Shown here piece after piece: positions 13,020 to 13,341 of a stretch of DNA of 13,341 nt. The stretch is from Candidatus Caenarcanales bacterium (GTDB taxonomy: Bacteria; Cyanobacteriota; Vampirovibrionia; LMEP-6097): contig JAJTHA010000029.1 in NCBI GenBank assembly GCA_021299565.1, positions 1 to 13,341 of the forward strand, written 5' to 3'. Each line of letters opens with the position of its first letter. The stretch's first letter is position 1. Below the pieces are notes generated by a model. It worked only from the letters and a program-made list of their open reading frames with translations. It was not told where the DNA came from and searched no databases. The position numbers were made by a program, and so were the translations under genes.

Positions 13020-13030
13020 TATAGTAGTAT
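13002..13030 (+). promoter_or_regulatory. Putative promoter of the right-edge gene
   Basis: TTGCGA (13002-13007), 17 bp, TAGTAT (13025-13030). Start expected near 13037, about 6 nt before the ATG at 13043, so the leader is very short and has no Shine-Dalgarno sequence. Confidence 0.55.
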
Positions 13031-13041
13031 TTACTTAGACT

Positions 13042-13060
13042 AATGAGAACAATTCTCAAT
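13042..13060. promoter_or_regulatory. Fur-box-like inverted repeat 2
   Basis: The core TGAGAACAATTCTCA (13044-13058) is a 7-1-7 inverted repeat with one mismatch and shares the right arm ATTCTCAAT with repeat 1. The centres are 41 bp apart, about four helical turns, so two dimers would sit on the same face of DNA. It covers the start codon. Confidence 0.55.
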
Positions 13061-13341
13061 AATGATCAAATAGTTAGACCAGATGTGTCCCCAAACACAT
13101 TAACTATACTGGATCACTCCAAAGAAATTGATGGCCTCCATAATCAAGTTGATAACAGGCAAGAATTAGAAAAGTTAGCGAAAGCAGCTACAGATGCAAC
13201 CGGCTCTCTAGAAAAACTTTCTATTGCTGAACTTGGTATTTATGGAGGTCTTGTTCTCAAAGATCTTCTTAGTTTGAAATTACCTAGTGCAGTGATTCTC
13301 GCTAACGCACTAGAGTCTGTAGTTGAGTGGACTTCTAATCG
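13043..13341 (+). CDS. Unknown protein, N-terminal 99 residues (cut by window end)
   Basis: An open frame from the ATG at 13043 to the window edge with no stop. It begins MRTILNNDQIVRPDVSP. The N-terminal half is polar and helical (NRQELEKLAKAATDATG). Residues about 63-95 are more hydrophobic (LSIAELGIYGGLVLKDLLSL, then AVILANALESVVEW), and could be an amphipathic or membrane-associated helix pair. I do not recognise a family. The tandem Fur-like boxes over the promoter and start codon suggest iron- or metal-dependent repression, so a role in metal uptake, storage or stress is plausible but inferred from control signals alone. Confidence 0.65.
   Translation, partial: MRTILNNDQIVRPDVSPNTLTILDHSKEIDGLHNQVDNRQELEKLAKAATDATGSLEKLSIAELGIYGGLVLKDLLSLKLPSAVILANALESVVEWTSN

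Overview
This is an AT-rich, gene-dense bacterial chromosome segment with 16 protein-coding genes that I can support, two of them cut by the window edges. There is no phage, insertion sequence, CRISPR array, rRNA or tRNA that I can see. The content is mostly housekeeping: glutaredoxin, 3-dehydroquinate dehydratase, the 16S rRNA methyltransferase RsmD, HU, GpsA, a WecG/TagA glycosyltransferase, leucyl aminopeptidase, an SPFH/NfeD membrane pair, guanylate kinase and thioredoxin reductase. The taxon cannot be fixed from the sequence alone. A low-GC, probably uncultured lineage is likely; something near the non-photosynthetic relatives of Cyanobacteria is a guess.

Layout. 1-1044: 3' part of an AAA+ ATPase/DUF4143 gene, overlapping tail-to-tail with an EVE-domain gene that is translationally coupled (TAATG) to a glutaredoxin gene. 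1782-2288: an unrecognised 168-residue protein, divergent from the glutaredoxin gene. 2292-4581 (minus strand): a tightly coupled operon, lone CheY-like receiver > aroQ > radical SAM enzyme, with ATGA overlaps at both junctions. 4600-5193: rsmD, only 18 bp from the divergent receiver gene. 5295-5672: HU with a lysine/alanine-rich tail, then a bidirectional terminator and convergent gpsA. 6816-7511: WecG/TagA-type glycosyltransferase. 7633-7779: a 48-residue histone-H1-like lysine-repeat protein with its own promoter, ribosome binding site and terminator. 7860-11350: operon of aminopeptidase, SPFH protein, NfeD-like protein and guanylate kinase. 11472-12425: thioredoxin reductase (minus strand), flanked on both sides by imperfect palindromic repeats. 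12720-12905: an isolated 61-residue small gene with strong expression signals. 13043-13341: the start of an unknown gene behind two Fur-box-like inverted repeats.

Two themes stand out. First, many genes have a -10-like hexamer (TAnnnT) ending about 5-8 nt before the start codon and no Shine-Dalgarno sequence. This is the signature of leaderless transcription. In contrast, HU, the H1-like protein and the 61-residue protein have proper leaders with strong Shine-Dalgarno sequences. Second, there are two lysine/alanine-tailed DNA-binding proteins within 2.5 kb, which suggests nucleoid packaging by small basic proteins. Nothing here is certain to be a new molecular system. The best candidates for novelty are the Fur-box-controlled partial gene at the right edge, the 61-residue gene, and the leaderless/leadered split.
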